Part shown: in pieces, positions 37,967 through 46,619 of the stretch
Position numbering within the stretch: the first letter of the stretch is position 1
Layout of the letters: each line of letters begins with the position of its first letter
Source of the DNA: Rhizobacter sp. Root1238
GTDB lineage: Bacteria; Pseudomonadota; Gammaproteobacteria; Burkholderiales; Burkholderiaceae_C
Direction of reading: 5' to 3'
Assembly: GCF_001425825.1 (NCBI RefSeq)
Contig: NZ_LMDM01000009.1
Span: forward strand, 224,495 to 288,494
Length of the DNA stretch: 64,000 nucleotides
Position numbers and translations under genes: made by a program
Notes under the pieces: generated by a model
The model's input: the letters and a program-made list of their open reading frames with translations, nothing else
What the model was told of the DNA's origin: nothing
Databases searched by the model: none

Positions 37967-37996
37967 TTGACTGGTTATGAATCAAGTTCCTAGAAT
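37967..37996 (+). promoter_or_regulatory. Sigma-70-type promoter for the lytic transglycosylase gene
   Basis: TTGACT (37967-37972), 18-base spacer, TAGAAT (37991-37996). Both hexamers are one base from consensus. Transcription would start about 195 bases before the ATG at 38200, leaving a long leader in which I see no known RNA motif. A weaker minus-strand pair for ubiD (TTGATT and TAAGAA, 16 apart) overlaps it. Confidence 0.55.
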
Positions 37997-38199
37997 TCGC
38001 GACACCTTGAGAACTGACCAGGGTAAACCCGCATCCCACAGGAGGTGGCTGCGGGGATCACGCTGCCGACGAGCAAACCGACGGAGCGGTTCCGGCGTCT
38101 CCCGGAGTCGATCTGCGGTCGATTATCACCGTCACCTCTCGCACCCTCGGCCCTGTGCCGCGGTGGGCGGAGGCGCCAGACGGACTGAAAAGGAGTGAC

Positions 38200-39114
38200 A
38201 TGACGACAGCGCTTCAACAATGGATCGCGGGATTTCAGGACGCCCGCGACACCGCCGCTCGATCGAGCGCGGTCTTTCTGCGTGACGTGGGCCACGGCCT
38301 GCTGGAAGTGAGCCACAACGGGCTGGCCCTGCTGGGGCTGGTGATCGTCGCGATCGTGCTGTTCGTCGGCGGGCGCGCCGACCTGCGCCACGCCGCCGAG
38401 AGCCGCGCGCTCGACTGGCTGCGGGCGCGCCACGATGCCCGCGTCGAAGGCACCGCGCTGGCGCTGGCCGACCTGGGCGAGCCCGATGCCGTCAGCCGCG
38501 CGACCGCGGCCGACCCGCGCGACCTGACCAAGCAGCAGGCAGCCGTCGCGCTGTGGATCTCGCGGCGCTACCGCGTCGCGCCCGAACCGGTCAGCCGGCT
38601 GGTGAAAGAGGCCTGGGCCGTCGGCGGCAAGTCCGGTCTCGACCCCACATTGATCCTCGCGATCATGGCCATCGAGTCCAGCTTCAACCCGTTCGCGCAG
38701 AGTTCGGTCGGCGCCCAGGGGCTGATGCAGGTGATGACGCGCGTGCACGACGACAAATACGAAGCCTTCGGCGGCAACCATGCGGCCTTCGACCCGGTGA
38801 CGAACCTGCGGGTCGGCGCGCAAGTGCTGAAGGAATGCATCGCGCGCGCCGGCGGTGTCGAAGCCGGGCTGCGTTTCTACGTCGGCGCCGCCAACCTGAA
38901 CGACGACGGCGGCTACGCCGGCAAGGTGCTGGCCGAGCGCGAGCACCTGCGCATGGTGGCCGACGGCAAGTCGGTGCCGGTGTTCGCGCCGCTGGTCGTG
39001 CCGACGCCGGTCGCGCTGCCGGGCACGCCGCTGCAGGCCGAGCCGGCCGTCATCGAGCCGACGCCGGTGTCGATGGCCCCTCAGGCGGCTCGACAGGTCG
39101 CCTCGCTGCGCTGA
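38200..39114 (+). CDS. Lytic transglycosylase domain-containing protein
   Basis: 304 residues. N-terminal membrane span near 42-58 (GLALLGLVIVAIVLFVGG) anchors it. The SLT domain spans about residues 130-250. Catalytic glutamate lies in LILAIMAIESSFNPFAQS, followed by SVGAQGLMQVM and the YVGAANLNDDGGYAGKVLAE end motif. It cleaves peptidoglycan glycan strands. A Pro-rich tail follows. Start at the ATG eight bases after AGGAG. Confidence 0.9.
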   Translation: MTTALQQWIAGFQDARDTAARSSAVFLRDVGHGLLEVSHNGLALLGLVIVAIVLFVGGRADLRHAAESRALDWLRARHDARVEGTALALADLGEPDAVSRATAADPRDLTKQQAAVALWISRRYRVAPEPVSRLVKEAWAVGGKSGLDPTLILAIMAIESSFNPFAQSSVGAQGLMQVMTRVHDDKYEAFGGNHAAFDPVTNLRVGAQVLKECIARAGGVEAGLRFYVGAANLNDDGGYAGKVLAEREHLRMVADGKSVPVFAPLVVPTPVALPGTPLQAEPAVIEPTPVSMAPQAARQVASLR

Positions 39115-39142
39115 GTCGAGGAGGGCCGCGGTACACTCCGCG

Positions 39143-39263
39143 GGCTGCGCAACTGGCGATGGGGCACCGGGCATCAAGCCCGCGAGCCTGAGGTGGTGAA
39201 CCACCGGGAAGCGCAGCCGGTTCCGGGTTTCCGGCACCGGTTCAGCCGTTCGCCTGGGCAGCC
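39143..39263 (+). ncRNA. ZTP/ZMP riboswitch (pfl motif) upstream of glyA
   Basis: P1 is formed by GGCTGCGC (39143-39150) and GCGCAGCC (39211-39218). Inside it lie ACTGGCG, a GGTGG-TGAA-CCACC hairpin (39192-39205) and the conserved CACCGGGAAGCG. The second domain ends in GCCGTTCGCCTGGGCA (39245-39260), the hallmark pfl 3' sequence that pseudoknots with the first domain. The class senses ZMP/ZTP, signals of folate shortage, and raises glyA and folate-cycle genes. A -10-like TACACT lies at 39132-39137. Confidence 0.85.
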
Positions 39264-39330
39264 CTGTGGCCATGTGAGTCCGCCTCGCGTGATCCGCCCC
39301 GGGGTCTTCTGTTGAAGAGGACTGCCAGCC

Positions 39331-40581
39331 ATGTTCGACCGCACCCAATCCACCGTCGCCCAGGTGGACCCCGAGCTGTTCGCCGCGATCCAGAGCGAGA
39401 ACCAGCGCCAGGAAGATCACATCGAGTTGATCGCCTCCGAAAACTACGCCTCGCCGGCCGTGATGGCCGCGCAAGGCAGCCAGCTGACCAACAAGTACGC
39501 CGAGGGCTATCCCGGCAAGCGCTACTACGGCGGCTGCGAGTACGTCGACATCGTCGAGCAGCTCGCGATCGACCGCGTGAAGCAGCTGTTCGGCGCCGCG
39601 CACGCCAACGTGCAGGCCAACTCCGGCTCGCAGGCCAACCAGGCGGTGTTCTTCGGCCTTCTGCAGCCCGGCGACACCATCATGGGCATGAGCCTGGCCG
39701 AAGGCGGCCACCTGACGCACGGCATGTCGCTGAACATGAGCGGCAAGTGGTTCAAGGTCGTCAGCTACGGCCTGAACGCCAAGGAAGAGATCGACTACGA
39801 CGCGATGGAGCGGCTGGCGCACGAGCACAAGCCGAAGCTGATCATCGCCGGCGCGTCGGCCTACAGCCTGCGCATCGACTTCGAGCGCTTCGCGAAGGTC
39901 GCGAAGGCGATCGGCGCGATCTTCATGGTCGACATGGCGCACTACGCCGGGCTGATCGCCGCCGGCGTCTACCCGAACCCGGTGCCGCATGCCGACGTCG
40001 TCACCTCGACCACGCACAAGAGCCTGCGCGGCCCGCGCGGCGGCATCATCCTGATGAACGACGAGGCCATCGCGAAGAAGATCAACAGCGCGATCTTCCC
40101 CGGCATCCAGGGCGGCCCGCTGATGCACGTGATTGCCGGCAAGGCGGTGGCGTTCAAGGAGGCGCTGGCGCCCGAGTTCAAGACCTACCAGCAGCAGGTC
40201 GCGAAGAATGCCGTCGTGCTGGCCGAGACGCTGATCGAGCGCGGGCTGCGCATCGTCAGCGGCCGCACCGAAAGCCACGTGATGCTGGTCGACCTGCGCC
40301 CGAAGAACCTGACCGGCAAGGAAGCCGAGGCGCTGCTGGGCCGGGCCCACATGACCTGCAACAAGAACGGCATCCCGAACGATCCGCAGAAGCCGATGGT
40401 GACCAGCGGCATCCGCCTGGGCAGCCCGGCCTTCACGACCCGCGGTTTCAAGGAAGACCAGGCGCGCGCCACCGCCCACCTGATCGCCGACGTGCTCGAC
40501 AAGCCGCACGACGAATCGGTCATCGAGGCGGTGAAGGCCAAGGTCGCCGCGCTGACGCGCGACTTCCCGGTGTACCGTTGA
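39331..40581 (+). CDS. glyA: Serine hydroxymethyltransferase
   Basis: 416 residues, PLP enzyme interconverting serine and glycine with tetrahydrofolate. Starts with the typical [23 protein letters not shown] lysine is K230 in [27 protein letters not shown] and [13 protein letters not shown] are family motifs. GAAGAGG precedes the ATG. Expression is probably set by the ZTP riboswitch in its leader. Confidence 0.97.
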   Translation: MFDRTQSTVAQVDPELFAAIQSENQRQEDHIELIASENYASPAVMAAQGSQLTNKYAEGYPGKRYYGGCEYVDIVEQLAIDRVKQLFGAAHANVQANSGSQANQAVFFGLLQPGDTIMGMSLAEGGHLTHGMSLNMSGKWFKVVSYGLNAKEEIDYDAMERLAHEHKPKLIIAGASAYSLRIDFERFAKVAKAIGAIFMVDMAHYAGLIAAGVYPNPVPHADVVTSTTHKSLRGPRGGIILMNDEAIAKKINSAIFPGIQGGPLMHVIAGKAVAFKEALAPEFKTYQQQVAKNAVVLAETLIERGLRIVSGRTESHVMLVDLRPKNLTGKEAEALLGRAHMTCNKNGIPNDPQKPMVTSGIRLGSPAFTTRGFKEDQARATAHLIADVLDKPHDESVIEAVKAKVAALTRDFPVYR

Positions 40582-40598
40582 TGAGCTGCTGCTGAACC

Positions 40599-41042
40599 GT
40601 GCGCTGCCCTTTCTGCAGTCACGAGGAAACGCAGGTCGTCGAGACGCGCGAGTCCGATGAAGGCGACGTGGTGCGAAGGCGCCGCCGTTGCCAGAGTTGC
40701 GACAAGCGCTTCACCACCTACGAACGTGCCGAGATCGCGCTGCCGTCCGTCGTCAAGAAGGACGGCACGCGCGCCGATTTCGACGCGTCGAAGATCCGCG
40801 CGTCGATGACGCTGGCGCTGCGCAAGCGGCCGGTCAGCGTCGAGCAGATCGACGCAGCGATGGAGCGCATCCAGGACAAGCTGCTCAACAGCGGCGCCAA
40901 GGAAGTGCCGTCGACGCGGCTCGGCGAACTGGTGATGCGCGAACTCAAGCGCATCGACAAGGTCGCCTACGTGCGCTTCGCATCGGTCTACCGCAGCTTC
41001 GAAGACGTCGACGAATTCAGGCAGTTGATCCGGGATATCTGA
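40599..41042 (+). CDS. nrdR: Transcriptional repressor NrdR
   Basis: 147 residues, GTG start 17 bases after glyA. An N-terminal zinc ribbon has CPFC and CQSC pairs with RRRRRC between, followed by an ATP-cone domain ([20 protein letters not shown]). NrdR senses ATP/dATP and represses ribonucleotide reductase genes by binding paired NrdR boxes. The glyA-nrdR order is common in this group. Confidence 0.96.
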   Translation: MRCPFCSHEETQVVETRESDEGDVVRRRRRCQSCDKRFTTYERAEIALPSVVKKDGTRADFDASKIRASMTLALRKRPVSVEQIDAAMERIQDKLLNSGAKEVPSTRLGELVMRELKRIDKVAYVRFASVYRSFEDVDEFRQLIRDI

Positions 41043-41085
41043 ACCGGTACACAGCACCTGAAACCTCGCGAAACCCTCCAAAACC

Positions 41086-41144
41086 CCCTCACGTACCGGT
41101 ACGTCCGAGGGTGATTTCAGCCCCCTCTCCCCCCATCGGGGGAG
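41086..41144. terminator. Two hairpins after nrdR
   Basis: The first combines the perfect 14-base palindrome ACGTACCGGTACGT (41091-41104) with flanking CCCTC/GAGGG arms. The second is CTCCCCC-CATC-GGGGGAG (41127-41144), a 7-bp stem with a 4-base loop. Neither has a T-run. Together they likely separate nrdR from the pilin genes. Confidence 0.45.
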
Positions 41145-41200
41145 TGGCTGATGGCGCCGCACTTCCTAAAGTCCGCGTCCATTCATCAGGGGGATCGGTC

Positions 41201-41758
41201 ATGTTCCAGCATGCGAGGCCGCAAGCGGCCGGGGGTTTCACGCTCATCGAGTTGATGGCCTGCGTCGCGGTGTGCGCCGTGCTCGTGCTGGCCGCAGTCC
41301 CCAGCTTGCGGCGCTGGATGGAAGCGCGGCGGCTCGACGGCGCGGCCACCGAACTCGCGGCCGATCTGCGGCTCGCCCGCAGCGAAGCCATCAACCGCAA
41401 TCAGAACGTGCGCATCGGTTTCCGCGCCGTCACTGCGCCATCGACCGCACCATCGAATTGCTACGTCGTCTATGTCGGAGCGATCGATGCGTGCCGATGC
41501 ATGCCCCAGGGCGGGGCGGCCTGCGATGTCGACGGCCAGGCCCTGCGCAGCGTCGCGCTGCAGGCCGAGGACCGCCTCAGCCTGCAGGCCAATGTCGCGA
41601 CGATGAGCTTCGACGCGCAGCATGGCACCAGCACGCCGGCCGCCACGCTGCGGCTGGCCAGCGACTCGGGCCTCGCGATCCAGCATGTGGTGAACCTGCT
41701 CGGCCGCGTGCGCAGTTGTTCGCCGCTGGGCGCGGTGCCCGGCTACCGCGCCTGCTGA
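41201..41758 (+). CDS. fimT: Minor pseudopilin, FimT/GspH family
   Basis: 185 residues. Prepilin peptidase site GGFTLIELM near residue 14, followed by the hydrophobic helix ACVAVCAVLVLAAVP. The downstream RSEAINRNQNVRI segment is typical of FimT/GspH. Cysteines in the C-terminal part (CRCMPQGGAACDVD) may form disulfides. It would initiate or prime type IV pili and may bind DNA. First of four minor-pilin genes. Confidence 0.85.
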   Translation: MFQHARPQAAGGFTLIELMACVAVCAVLVLAAVPSLRRWMEARRLDGAATELAADLRLARSEAINRNQNVRIGFRAVTAPSTAPSNCYVVYVGAIDACRCMPQGGAACDVDGQALRSVALQAEDRLSLQANVATMSFDAQHGTSTPAATLRLASDSGLAIQHVVNLLGRVRSCSPLGAVPGYRAC

Positions 41759-41767
41759 GGTCCGACG

Positions 41768-42455
41768 ATGCACGCGATTCACGACCTGCCGCGGGACGGG
41801 CGCGGCTTCACGCTCGTCGAACTGATGACCGGCATGGCGATCGGCCTCGCGGTCGTCGTGCTCGCGCTCGGATTGCTGGGTGTCCAGCTGCACCCGCCGG
41901 CAGCTGGCCGACATCCGCCTGGCGCACGACCTGCAGACGATCGTCGAATTGATCTCTCGCGATCTCGCCCGCGCCGGCCATGGCATGTCCGCCCTGGCGG
42001 CGCCAGCGCAGGCGGCCAGCTCGCCCGACCCCGCCATCGCGCTGCCGACGGACGGCCGCAGCGTCAGCGTCGACTACGCCGTCGCGGCGGCACCCGGCGC
42101 CGCCGCCGTCCGCTTCGGCTACCGGCTGAACCGCGGCGTGATCGAGATGGCCTTTGGCGACGGCCCCTGGCAGGCGCTGAGCGATGCCTCGTCGATGCGG
42201 GTCACGCGGCTGGAGTTCGTGCCCGACTACCGACGGGTCGACCTGCAGGACTTCTGCAGCCGCCGCTGCGATACCGAGGCCGGCGCGGCCGGTGCCGGTC
42301 CGCGCGCCTGCCCGTTCCAGTTGCAACGCCGCCTCAGGATCCGGCTGCGGGCGCAGGCGATCACCGGCACGGCCGCCGATTCCGGCGTGCCGCGCGAGGC
42401 CGAAATCGATGCGCGCGTGCGCAACGACGCCGTGGTCGGCGGATGCCCGGCATGA
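41768..42455 (+). pseudogene. pilW: PilW-like minor pilin, apparently frameshifted
   Basis: The start MHAIHDLPRDGRGFTLVELM has a good prepilin site and hydrophobic helix ([17 protein letters not shown]). After VQLH the frame changes: the natural continuation RRQLADIRLAHDLQTIVELI lies one base further on and runs to the stop at 42453-42455. Removing one C from the CCC at 41893-41895 restores VQLHRRQLADIRLAHD, about 228 residues. Hence a one-base insertion, either real (phase change or decay) or a sequencing error. The rest shows the PilW pattern DLARAGHGMSAL. Confidence 0.75.
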
Positions 42456-43672
42456 ACGCCGCGAAGCCGCTCTCTCTCGCGCCGCCAGGCCAACGCGGCA
42501 TCACGGCGCTGGCGGTGGTACTGGCGGTCGCCGTGGCCCTCGCACTCACCGCGGCCTACGCGTCCCGCGTGGCCTGGCTCGAGCTGGTGGCGTCCGGCAA
42601 CCGCGTGCGCGCGGTCCAGGCTGCCGAAGCGGCGGAATCGGGCCTCGCATGGGCCTTGGCCCGGCTCAACGACGACCACCCGGTCGACATCGCGTGCCGG
42701 CCGGCGACCAGCGGTCCGTCCTTCCGCGAGCGCTACCAAGGTGCTGCGGCCATGCCGTCGTGCATGCTCGGCGACGACGGCTGGTCGTGCCGCTGCCCTC
42801 CGGTCGGCGCGAGCATCGAGGGCACCGAGGCCGGCACGGCCCGGCAGGCCTTTGCGCTGCGCCTCGGCACCGCCGCATCGGCGGTGGCGACGATCGAATC
42901 GATCGGCTGCAGCGGCCCCCTTGCCGCCTGCCTGCTGCCGCCGGGGCGGGGGGTGCCCGCCGGCCTCCACAGCGCGCGGGCGTGGGTCGATGTGGCCCGC
43001 ATCCCGGCGATCGATGTCCGGCCCGTTGCGGCGATCACGGTGCGGGGCGCGCTGCGGCTGCGCGGCGGGCCGACCGTGGCCCACCACGGCATCGGGAGCG
43101 GCGGCCTCACGCTGCACGGCGGCGCCGGTGTCGACCCGGGCGACGCCGCATTGATCGGACCGCCCGGCGCACCGCCGCTGTCGACCATCGTCGCCGGCGA
43201 CACCGCCCTCGCCGGGCTCGACGCCGCGCAGTTCTTCGCCAGCGCCTTCCGGATGAACGTGCCGGCATGGCGGGCGCAACCTGCCGCCCGGCAACTCGCC
43301 TGCGTCTCGCCTTGCGACCAGGCGATCGCGCAACGACTCGCGGCGCAGGGCGCTCCTTCGCTGCTCTGGCTCGACGGCGGCCTGCACCTGGACGCCGCCA
43401 CCGAACTCGGCTCGCCCGACCGGCCGGTGCTGCTGGTCGTCGACGGCCCGGTGCACCTGCGCGGTCCGGTGCGGATCCACGGCGTGCTGTACCTGCGCAC
43501 GGCCGACTGGCGCGACGACGCCGGCGCCGACATCCATGGCGCGCTGCTGGCCGAGAACGACCTCTTGCTCAGCGGCCCGACCCGCATCGAGCACGATGGC
43601 CGCATCGTCGAGCGCCTGCAAGGCTGCTGCGGCACTTACGCCCGCACGCCGGGCAGCTGGCGGGATTTCTGA
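42452..43672 (+). CDS. PilX-like minor pilin assembly protein
   Basis: 406 residues, starting as ATGA on the pilW stop. N-terminus QRGITALAVVLAVAVALALT gives the single membrane helix of PilX N-domains; the usual GxxxxE prepilin site is not clear. AAEAAESGLAWALARLN matches the PilX helix end. A large C-terminal part has paired cysteines and a region of short beta-like repeats near residues 280-390 (VHLRGPVRIHGVLYLRT, DIHGALLAENDLLLSG). Longer than typical PilX (about 170-200). Confidence 0.75.
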   Translation: MNAAKPLSLAPPGQRGITALAVVLAVAVALALTAAYASRVAWLELVASGNRVRAVQAAEAAESGLAWALARLNDDHPVDIACRPATSGPSFRERYQGAAAMPSCMLGDDGWSCRCPPVGASIEGTEAGTARQAFALRLGTAASAVATIESIGCSGPLAACLLPPGRGVPAGLHSARAWVDVARIPAIDVRPVAAITVRGALRLRGGPTVAHHGIGSGGLTLHGGAGVDPGDAALIGPPGAPPLSTIVAGDTALAGLDAAQFFASAFRMNVPAWRAQPAARQLACVSPCDQAIAQRLAAQGAPSLLWLDGGLHLDAATELGSPDRPVLLVVDGPVHLRGPVRIHGVLYLRTADWRDDAGADIHGALLAENDLLLSGPTRIEHDGRIVERLQGCCGTYARTPGSWRDF

Positions 43673-44754
43673 TGCGCCGTTCCCGCACCTCGCCGCCCAC
43701 CGGCCGGGCGGCCACCGGGGCTGCGCTGCTCGAAGCGCTGATCGCGCTGCTGATCGTCTCGCTGGTGTCGGCATCGATGCTGAACCAGCAGGAAGCGCTG
43801 CGCCAGGCACGCACCGCCGCGCGGCAGCGACTCGATGCACTGCAGCTGGCCCGGCTGGCATTCGATCGGCTGCGCGCCGCCGACGCATCGTTGCCGGACA
43901 TCGCGTCCCCGCCGCCGTTCAAGCTCACGCATGGCGAGGCGAGCGAGGCGGACGATGCGGCAGCCGTTCGCGATCTCAGCGTCGCCGTGGACTGGCAGGG
44001 TGCCGCCGGCGGACCGCGCCGCGTGCAGCTCGGCTCGCGCGTCTCGGGCCCCTCGCCCCTCTACGACGCGGTGCTCGGCCTCGCCCCGCAAGACATCGCG
44101 ATCGCCCGGCCGCTGGGGCGCGCGATCGCCATCCCGTTCGAATCGCTGGCGATCGCCCCCGGGCAAAGCCTCTGGCGGCCCGGCACGCCAGGCTCACCGG
44201 CCTGGGTGTTCGACGATGCGGACGGCGGCATCGTCGCGCACTGCACCGGCACGCCAGGCGCCTGCGTCGCCGCCGGCGGCAGCGTGCTGAGCGGCCACCT
44301 GCGCTTCTCGGCAAGCGCCCCGCCCGACCCGTCGACGCCCGGCGATGCGTTGCTGCCGCTGGAGGTGGTCCTCGTGCTCGACGGCTCGCCGTCGCGCCCC
44401 GTCGGCTGCGCGACGCAATCCATCGCCAGCGCCGGTGCGCGCTTCATGCGCTATGGCTGCGTCGTTCCCGATCCGCCGTCCGCCGGGTGGTCGGGCCGGG
44501 TCGAGATCGAGCCCATCGGCTGGCGCGTGGGCACGCAGGCCGGCAGCCAGCGCGTGTGCCGCTACAGCGCCGACCTCGACGGCAGCGGCGCGATCGACCG
44601 CAACGACGAGCACCCGGCGCGCTACACCGCGGTGCAGGGCGCGCTGTCCCAGCAGAACTACCTGCTGGTCCGCGGCGACCAGCCCTGCCCGGGCCTCGGC
44701 GCCGAGGGGACGCACAATGACCCCCTGCAGACCACCGTGCAGCACCAACCCTGA
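43672..44754 (+). CDS. PilV-like minor pilin with calcium-loop motif
   Basis: 360 residues. The N-terminus TGAALLEALIALLIVSLVSASM is a prepilin-like signal and helix with the conserved glutamate, as in PilV. Ordinary PilV proteins are about half this size. Residues 301-312 read DLDGSGAIDRND, a canonical 12-residue EF-hand-type calcium loop. Several cysteine pairs lie in the C-terminal half. Start overlaps the PilX-like stop. It ends eight bases before ribD. Confidence 0.75.
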   Translation: MRRSRTSPPTGRAATGAALLEALIALLIVSLVSASMLNQQEALRQARTAARQRLDALQLARLAFDRLRAADASLPDIASPPPFKLTHGEASEADDAAAVRDLSVAVDWQGAAGGPRRVQLGSRVSGPSPLYDAVLGLAPQDIAIARPLGRAIAIPFESLAIAPGQSLWRPGTPGSPAWVFDDADGGIVAHCTGTPGACVAAGGSVLSGHLRFSASAPPDPSTPGDALLPLEVVLVLDGSPSRPVGCATQSIASAGARFMRYGCVVPDPPSAGWSGRVEIEPIGWRVGTQAGSQRVCRYSADLDGSGAIDRNDEHPARYTAVQGALSQQNYLLVRGDQPCPGLGAEGTHNDPLQTTVQHQP

Positions 44755-44762
44755 TCCGCCCG

Positions 44763-45923
44763 ATGTCCGCCTCCGCGCCCAGCACCTCGCCGTCCACGCC
44801 GAACGCGTCGGCCTTCACCCCTGCCGACCACGCCGCAATGCGCGAGGCGCTCGCGCTGGCCGCGCAGGCCGTCGGGCTGACCGAGCCGAACCCGCGGGTC
44901 GGTTGCGTGATCCTCGATGTCCATGGCCAGGTGATCGGCCGTGGCCACACGCAGCAAGCCGGCGGGCCGCATGCCGAGGTGATGGCGCTGCGCGATGCGG
45001 CCGCCCGCGGCCACGCCACCCAGGGCGCGACCGCGTACGTCACGCTGGAGCCGTGCTCGCACCACGGCCGCACGCCGCCCTGCTGCGACGCGCTGCTGGC
45101 GGCCGGCATCGGCCGCGTCGTCTCGGCTGTCGCCGACCCGAACCCGCTGGTGGCCGGCCAGGGCCTGGCGCGGCTGCGGGCGCAGGGTGTCCAGGTCGAC
45201 GCCGGCCTGCTCGGCGATGCGGCACGCGAGCTGAACATCGGCTTCTTCTCGCGCATGGTGCGTGGGCGGCCGTGGGTGCGCCTGAAGGCCGCGACCTCGC
45301 TCGACGGCCGCACCGCGCTGGACAACGGCGTCAGCCAATGGATCACCGGCGAGGCCGCGCGCACCGACGGCCACGCCTGGCGCAAACGGGCCGGCGCGGT
45401 GCTGACCGGCGTCGGCACCGTGATCGACGACAACCCGCGGCTCGACGTGCGGCTGGTCGAGACCGCGAAGCAGCCATGGCGCGTGGTGATCGATTCGCGG
45501 CTCGACATGCCGCCCACCGCCCGCATCCTCGACGCGCCCGGCCAGGTGCTGGTGTATGCCGCGGCGCCCGAGGCGGCCCGCATCGACGCGCTCGCGGCCA
45601 CCGGCGCCGAGGTGATCCTGCGGCCCGGCCCGGCGGGCAAGGTCGACCTGCCGGCCGTGCTGGCCGACCTGGCGCAGCGCGGCATCAACGAGCTGCATGT
45701 GGAGGCCGGCCACAAGCTGAACGGCTCGTTCGTGCGCGAGGGCCTGGTCGACGAATACCTGGTGTACCTCGCGCCGAAGCTGCTCGGCGCCGGCCGTGCG
45801 CTGGCCGCCTTCGGCCCGCTGGAGCGGCTGGACGACGCCGCCGCGCTGCGCTTCCATGCCGTCGACCGCATCGGCGACGACCTGCGGGTGATCGCCCGCC
45901 CGCCGGCGCGGGAAAGCTTCTGA
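44763..45923 (+). CDS. ribD: Bifunctional riboflavin deaminase/reductase
   Basis: 386 residues. N-terminal zinc deaminase: GGPHAEVMALRDA and TLEPCSHHGRTPPC with the His/Cys ligands. C-terminal reductase: KAATSLDGRTAL, VLTGVGTVIDDNPRLDVR and LHVEAGHKLNGSF. It carries out the second and third steps of riboflavin synthesis. Starts eight bases after the last pilin gene and leads the rib operon. Confidence 0.96.
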   Translation: MSASAPSTSPSTPNASAFTPADHAAMREALALAAQAVGLTEPNPRVGCVILDVHGQVIGRGHTQQAGGPHAEVMALRDAAARGHATQGATAYVTLEPCSHHGRTPPCCDALLAAGIGRVVSAVADPNPLVAGQGLARLRAQGVQVDAGLLGDAARELNIGFFSRMVRGRPWVRLKAATSLDGRTALDNGVSQWITGEAARTDGHAWRKRAGAVLTGVGTVIDDNPRLDVRLVETAKQPWRVVIDSRLDMPPTARILDAPGQVLVYAAAPEAARIDALAATGAEVILRPGPAGKVDLPAVLADLAQRGINELHVEAGHKLNGSFVREGLVDEYLVYLAPKLLGAGRALAAFGPLERLDDAAALRFHAVDRIGDDLRVIARPPARESF

Positions 45924-45940
45924 CTGCGAGAATCCGATCC

Positions 45941-46570
45941 ATGTTCACCGGCATCATCTCCGGCCTCGGCCGCATCGACTCCGTCCGCCCGCTGGGCGCC
46001 GACGCCTCCCACGGCCTGCAACTGACGCTGCAGGCTCCCGACCACTACCTCGACGACGTGCAGCTCGGCGACAGCATCTCGCTGAACGGCGCCTGCATGA
46101 CGGTCACCAGCTTCGAAGCCGCCGCGAGCCGCTTCACGATCGACATCTCGGCCGAAAGCCTGGACAAGACCGCCGGCCTGTCGCAACCCGGCCCGGTCAA
46201 CCTCGAAAAAGCGCTGCGGGCGCACGACCGGCTCGGCGGCCACCTGGTCAGCGGCCATGTCGACGGCATCGGCCGCGTGACGCATTTCGCACCGGTCGGC
46301 GAATCGTGGGAGCTGCGGGTGCTGGCCTCGGCGCACATTGGCCGCTTCCTCGCCTACAAGGGCTCGGTCGCGGTCAACGGCGTCAGCCTGACGGTCAACC
46401 GCGTCGACGACCGTGCCGACGGCTGCGAGTTCAGCATCAACCTGATCCCGCACACGATCGAGAACACGACGCTGGGCGCGCTGGCCGCCGGGTCGCCGGT
46501 CAACCTCGAGATCGACCTGATCGCCCGCTACGTGGAACGCATGCTCGCGACGGCTCCGGCCCGCGCGTGA
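45941..46570 (+). CDS. ribE: Riboflavin synthase alpha subunit
   Basis: 209 residues with two lumazine-binding repeats. Each has the expected opening (MFTGIISGLGRIDSV and GHVDGIGRVTHFAPV) and SLNGACMTV/AVNGVSLTV motifs. It dismutates 6,7-dimethyl-8-ribityllumazine to riboflavin. Seventeen bases follow ribD. Confidence 0.96.
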   Translation: MFTGIISGLGRIDSVRPLGADASHGLQLTLQAPDHYLDDVQLGDSISLNGACMTVTSFEAAASRFTIDISAESLDKTAGLSQPGPVNLEKALRAHDRLGGHLVSGHVDGIGRVTHFAPVGESWELRVLASAHIGRFLAYKGSVAVNGVSLTVNRVDDRADGCEFSINLIPHTIENTTLGALAAGSPVNLEIDLIARYVERMLATAPARA

Positions 46571-46619
46571 TCGGCCGGCCCCGGCGGGCGACGGGGTCGC
46601 CCGCCTACAATGTCGGGCT

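Noticed and set aside
41768-43672. A single 634-residue PilW-PilX fusion protein
   Set aside because: Residues after the shift point have no pilin character, whereas the alternate frame does. The PilX-like gene also has its own ATGA-coupled start.
46571-46619. FMN riboswitch before the ribB-type gene
   Set aside because: The gap is only 49 bases and lacks the conserved RFN element blocks.
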